From NCBI RefSeq assembly GCF_900890705.1, contig NZ_CAAHFH010000003.1, positions 434,001 through 498,000 on the forward strand: a stretch of DNA of 64,000 nt. Direction: 5' to 3'. A program made the translations under genes and the position numbers. Under the pieces are notes generated by a model. It was not told the origin of the DNA and searched no databases. It saw only the letters and a program-made list of their open reading frames with translations. The DNA comes from Pontiella sulfatireligans. Its GTDB lineage: Bacteria > Verrucomicrobiota > Kiritimatiellia > Kiritimatiellales > Pontiellaceae. Below are positions 61,201 through 64,000 of the stretch, piece after piece; the first letter of the stretch is position 1; each line of letters starts with the position of its first letter.

Positions 61201-63871
61201 CGCACGAAATCCCACCGCCATCCACCGTCGCATAGCCGTTTGTGATGGTGAAGCCGCTGATCGTGCATGAGCTGGACCCAAGATTGAAACAGCGGTTGCT
61301 CCCGCCTCCATCCACCATGGTTGCATCGGAGCCATTGACGCTTTGAACCGTGATGTCTTTATTCACCACAATCTCATTCGTCACGGCATAGGTGCCGTTG
61401 CTTACGAGCACCACCCCATATTCAAACATCTGCGCATCAACCCCCGCCTGGATCGTCGCCTTGGCGGTCGCCCAGCTGGAGCCGTCGTTGGACTCGTTGC
61501 CGGAAGGCGAAACATATATGGTCGATTCCTCCAGCGTCAGAACATGGATTGTTTGCGTGGCGGAAACCCCGCCCGGATAGGTTCCATTGAATGCCGTCAG
61601 CACCACATCGTAATCGCCCTGCACGTTCCAGACATGCGACAGAAAATGATTGTTTGTTACATATGTGCCATCATCAAAATTCCATATCAACATCGTCGCG
61701 ACGCCGTCGATCATTCCCGTCAAATCCAAAGGGTATCCAGTCACAACGTTGGTATCGCCTCCAATAGCCACCTCAACGTTGCCGATTGCGCCGTCGTGGA
61801 TTTGGTATTCAATCACATACCCAAAGGTATTCTGGTTCGCTGACTTGTCGTTCCAAACAGTTGATTTCTGCCACAACTGGATACGGTCTTCAGTCCCTCC
61901 ACCATTATTCGGTTCGTTCGCATTCCAGTTCACAAACCCCCATGATTCCATGGAAATCCACTGCCAACCACCATTTGGCTCCAAACTTCCTGACGGCTGG
62001 AACCCGCCCAGCCATGGTCCATTGCCCCCTCTCCAGTAGTTTGTGCCTTGAACCATGCTATATATAAAATTGTTTTCCGCTTCGAAGGTGGCTGTTGCCA
62101 AATAGCCCCCTCGTGCCACAGCATCGGCTTGCGCATCTGTCCATGTGATACCATCCGGAGCGGAAACCACTTGGTAGCGATGGTCATTTCCACTCCATGT
62201 CACCGTAGTGCCATCCGCACCAGAATAGGTCTCGTAAACCGCATTGACTACCAAGTCGGTAGTGACGTTACTGAAGTCAGCATCCCAGCCAGCAAACAAC
62301 CATCCTTCATTCGGCAGCACGGCAGGTGCAACGGCGGACTGCCCTTCATCCACCCCCTGTACCAAGTGGCCACCGCCGGTGCGAACGCCATTGCTCCCCA
62401 GATCGAAGGTAACAAGAGAACCATCGTATTCGACTACATAGCCACGTGCGTCATAATCCGAGTTCTTATCGTTCCAATCAGGGGAGTTCTTCCAATAGTG
62501 TAAGCAGCTTTCGTCTCCCTCGCTGTTGTTAGGCTGATCAAATGCCCATTTTTCATACCCCCAAGGTTCTCCGGAAACCCACTGCCAATTCCCCCCAGGC
62601 TCAGGACTTCCATCAGGTTGCCATCCGCCAATCCAGGGGCCGTAAATTGCACCCCATGCCGAATCCTGCCAATAATTGACCGATTGAATCAGACTGTAAA
62701 TGAAGTTGTTTTCCGACTCGGAAACAGCCGTTGCCAGATACCCTCCACGAGCCATGGCATCGGCCTGCGCTTCCGTCCAAGTTATTCCGTCAGAAGCAAC
62801 CATTGCCTGATAACGGTGCTCGTTTCCGGCCCAAGAAACAACCGTTCCACTAGCACCTGAATATGATTCATAAACTGCCTGCACCGCCGTGTTGCTGGAA
62901 ACATTGTTGAAATCCGCATCCCAGCCCTGGAATAGCCAACCTTCATTCGGTAGCACCGCAGGAGCTGCCGCGCCTTGCCCCACCTCCACCGCCTGCATCA
63001 GTTCGCCACCGCCAGTGCGGGCTCCATATTCTCCCAAATCAAACGTTACCGAATAGCCATTGATCACATGGACCGTTTGGGTTGCGACAACCCCGCCCGC
63101 ATGGGTTCCGTTGTATGCCGTCAGCACCACGTCATAGTCGCCCGGCGCACTCCATGCATGAGAAGGGAATTGGTTGTTCGTGGCAGACGATCCATCAGCG
63201 AACTCCCACACCAGCATTGTTGCAACGCCATCGAGCTGTCCCGTTAACTCCAACGGGTATCCAACCAAGACATTGGCAACTTCACCAATGGCCACAAATA
63301 ACTCACCGGTTGCGGAACCATGGATCTGGTATTCGATAATATATCCATAGACTGCGTATTCTGCAGGAGCATCGTTAATCATATCATTCCAAGTGGGAGC
63401 TCTTGTGTCTTTAGCGGAAGAATACTGCAAATAATTCTCAGGCTGACCCAACCAATAGCCCCCAGTTGGCTCCCCAGTGCCAGCAAACCAAGCGGTATAA
63501 GAAAAATCTTCACCAGTCACCCAAAAGAAATCGCCATCAACTTCATAACGAAAACCACCGAGCCAAGGGCCACAATTGTTAGGGTCAGGAAGTTGGTGCC
63601 AGTACTGGGCGTCATCAACCTGTGTAAAGACAAACTCATTTTCTTCTTCCGTGGTAGTGGTTGCCAGATATCCCCCTCTCGCCACGGCATCCGCCTGCGC
63701 CGCCGGCCATGTAATGCCATTCGTTACGGCAACCGCCTGATAAAAATGGCCATTGCCACCGGAAGCAACCGCCCATTCCGTGATTGGGCCATAACTCTCT
63801 GCAGCCACTGCCTGAATACCCAACCCCAATACGAATCCCAACAACCCCTTGCATATTTTCATTTCAACCAC
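58298..63871 (-). CDS. Giant secreted protein with C-type lectin, PKD and beta-helix domains
   Basis: 1857 residues with signal peptide ending near AVAAES. Three C-type-lectin-like domains (about 30-205, 340-490, 545-700) share AQADAVARGGYLATTTTEEE-type segments and WNDM/WNDK motifs. InlB-like B repeats follow two of them (FDLGEYGARTGGGELMQAVE; PNEGWLFQGWDADF). PKD domains occur at about 205-270, 700-780 and 1140-1210. Two right-handed beta-helices (about 790-1120 and 1215-1480) consist of NGGGV/NGGGT repeats with choice-of-anchor-type ends. The C-terminus has calcium loops (DADGDGQSNRDEY, DADGDGLPNDWES) and two copies of the shared domain with IxHPQNSYTD. Probably a cell-surface adhesin or polysaccharide-binding protein. 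Confidence 0.88.
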   Translation of the reverse strand: MVEMKICKGLLGFVLGLGIQAVAAESYGPITEWAVASGGNGHFYQAVAVTNGITWPAAQADAVARGGYLATTTTEEENEFVFTQVDDAQYWHQLPDPNNCGPWLGGFRYEVDGDFFWVTGEDFSYTAWFAGTGEPTGGYWLGQPENYLQYSSAKDTRAPTWNDMINDAPAEYAVYGYIIEYQIHGSATGELFVAIGEVANVLVGYPLELTGQLDGVATMLVWEFADGSSATNNQFPSHAWSAPGDYDVVLTAYNGTHAGGVVATQTVHVINGYSVTFDLGEYGARTGGGELMQAVEVGQGAAAPAVLPNEGWLFQGWDADFNNVSSNTAVQAVYESYSGASGTVVSWAGNEHRYQAMVASDGITWTEAQADAMARGGYLATAVSESENNFIYSLIQSVNYWQDSAWGAIYGPWIGGWQPDGSPEPGGNWQWVSGEPWGYEKWAFDQPNNSEGDESCLHYWKNSPDWNDKNSDYDARGYVVEYDGSLVTFDLGSNGVRTGGGHLVQGVDEGQSAVAPAVLPNEGWLFAGWDADFSNVTTDLVVNAVYETYSGADGTTVTWSGNDHRYQVVSAPDGITWTDAQADAVARGGYLATATFEAENNFIYSMVQGTNYWRGGNGPWLGGFQPSGSLEPNGGWQWISMESWGFVNWNANEPNNGGGTEDRIQLWQKSTVWNDKSANQNTFGYVIEYQIHDGAIGNVEVAIGGDTNVVTGYPLDLTGMIDGVATMLIWNFDDGTYVTNNHFLSHVWNVQGDYDVVLTAFNGTYPGGVSATQTIHVLTLEESTIYVSPSGNESNDGSSWATAKATIQAGVDAQMFEYGVVLVSNGTYAVTNEIVVNKDITVQSVNGSDATMVDGGGSNRCFNLGSSSCTISGFTITNGYATVDGGGISCDDTTPAITNCSIVGCTAGDEGGGVNKGTMYDCTVSHNVAFNHGGGLNNGIAFDCTFSSNTASNNGGGVEWSDISYCLIENNIAGNIGGGVKNGTATNCIIRGNHAQNHSGGVNGGIVINSEICFNSSARYGGGANSAQLYGCSIHHNTAVNNGGGTDACSLYNCTVTANEAGGNGGGVWLNNNTNYVVRNTVVFGNRSSNSSSMDYGVTSGNTHPMPIAHSCSPDLVHGVDGNVTNNPGLVSLAHLLPTSSCRGIGDSTYASGTDIDGEAWLNPPSMGCDEYHGAGSVTGSLVVAIGGDFFVVAGYPSARYADIQGAVLMHTWDFGDGAMEPNNPLPVHAWDSPGTYEVVLTAYNETYPGGISATQSVQVLTLEEATVYVSPVGNDSNDGASWVSAKATIQEGVDTCLPGGWVQVTNGTYTASPEIAVGKSILIQGVDGPSATIIDGGGSNRCFYLGLSDCTISGFTITNGNTGGNGGGVYASSLSAILTNCVIIANTSANNGGGVQKGTLYDCRVADNISSNQGGGTYFSDVFNSVVEGNTAGSVGGGIHNGQAFNCLVVKNKAVTDGGGCSSCMAINCTIVGNEAGGVGGGTSKGGTRVDRNCIVWHNSAPTNANVHTVWDVINNCAPDVPHGIAGSITNNPMFVDPLAGDYRLMSSSPCINWGNNAFATNSVDLDGNPRIVEEYIDMGCYEYQGSVGLGGDQNDNGYDDSWEREFFDGMVEEDGDADGDGQSNRDEYIAGMDPTNGASVFAAKLAPTSTGAGAPAPLSVGYMAMAAAEESEGLIISWQSVSGRVYNVLWTPSLMEPFQPLEIGIQHPQNSYTDSVHYAESSGYYRVVVMLASYDADGDGLPNDWESQYVVADAFADGDHDGYDNMSEFIAGTDPTNETSFFTAGNSVAEVNSTNCFVVEWISIPDRLYSIQWSTNLMTGFQTLETGIGHPQNSYTDTVHAAEDGGFYKVDVKLK

Positions 63872-64000
63872 CCTGTTTTCTTTTAATGCCTCTTCTTAAA
63901 GCGGAGACAGATCTCCGCACTCCAATCCAAACGTTTTTGACCGTTGTAATTTTTCCTATATTAGCGCCCCGTGCACGGCCTCGACTTTTTTACGAAGACC
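63872..64000. other. Upstream region of the giant lectin protein gene
   Basis: 129 bases containing AAGAGG just before the start codon at 63871 and AT-rich tracts (TTGTAATTTTTCCTATATTA) that could be part of a promoter. No gene start of a neighbour is identifiable. Confidence 0.4.

Noticed and set aside
59400..61350. Possible CRISPR or short tandem repeats
   Set aside because: The periodicity comes from the NGGGV-type coils of the two beta-helix domains, and the repeats are not identical or regularly spaced as in CRISPR.

Overview
The window looks like a chromosome segment of a marine, anaerobic polysaccharide degrader of the Kiritimatiellota (Pontiella-like). The evidence is the density of secreted sulfatases, a PEP-CTERM protein, large secreted beta-rich proteins with calcium-loop C-termini, and a complete [FeFe]-hydrogenase maturation operon. 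The phylum assignment is inferred from gene content, not from a marker gene. No rRNA, tRNA or CRISPR array was found.

Positions 1-16340 (minus strand) hold a carbohydrate locus: a GH92 mannosidase cut by the window edge, a BNR-4 protein resembling PL24/PL25 ulvan lyases, a secreted LamG-like protein, aldose 1-epimerase with a sulfatase, a propeller-type sensor kinase with its NarL-type regulator, and a pair of sulfatases. Positions 16782-20267 (plus) encode a 1161-residue BNR-4 protein with two tandem beta repeats. A 15-base box, TTTAGGTGACATGAC, lies 56-175 bases upstream of six of these transcription units and is the best candidate for the regulator's operator.

Positions 20434-35930 are a mobile, rearranged zone. 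A REP-type transposase cassette bounded by 33-base inverted repeats is split by a complete IS66 element with an 8-base target duplication. A complete ISAs1-like element with a DruA-like N-terminus and a possible +1 frameshift has inserted into a truncated secreted-protein gene. Around these lie a 938-residue multidomain sulfatase, a PEP-CTERM protein and a GH2 enzyme, plus pieces of sulfatases, an IS91-like transposase, an IS30 transposase, response regulators and an alpha-L-rhamnosidase. Three duplicated segments meet at shared junctions.

Positions 36001-44608 (plus) look like one sulfatase operon: two overlapping sulfatases, an NCS1-like permease, a 58-residue two-helix protein, two further sulfatases with nearly identical leader peptides, and a secreted alpha/beta hydrolase. 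The last two genes are visibly more AT-rich. Positions 44833-49831 hold small membrane, lipoprotein and zinc-finger proteins around a truncated IS66 and an ISL3-like element.

Positions 49835-55336 (minus) are the housekeeping-like operon TM1266-like regulator, aspartate ammonia-lyase, hydF, hydG, hydE. It is followed by lysS (55567-57009), a SHD1-domain protein and a 1857-residue lectin/PKD/beta-helix surface protein. The carbohydrate genes together suggest attack on a sulfated, possibly rhamnose- and uronate-containing algal polysaccharide such as ulvan. The hydrogenase operon fits fermentative disposal of electrons. The polysaccharide identity is inference.
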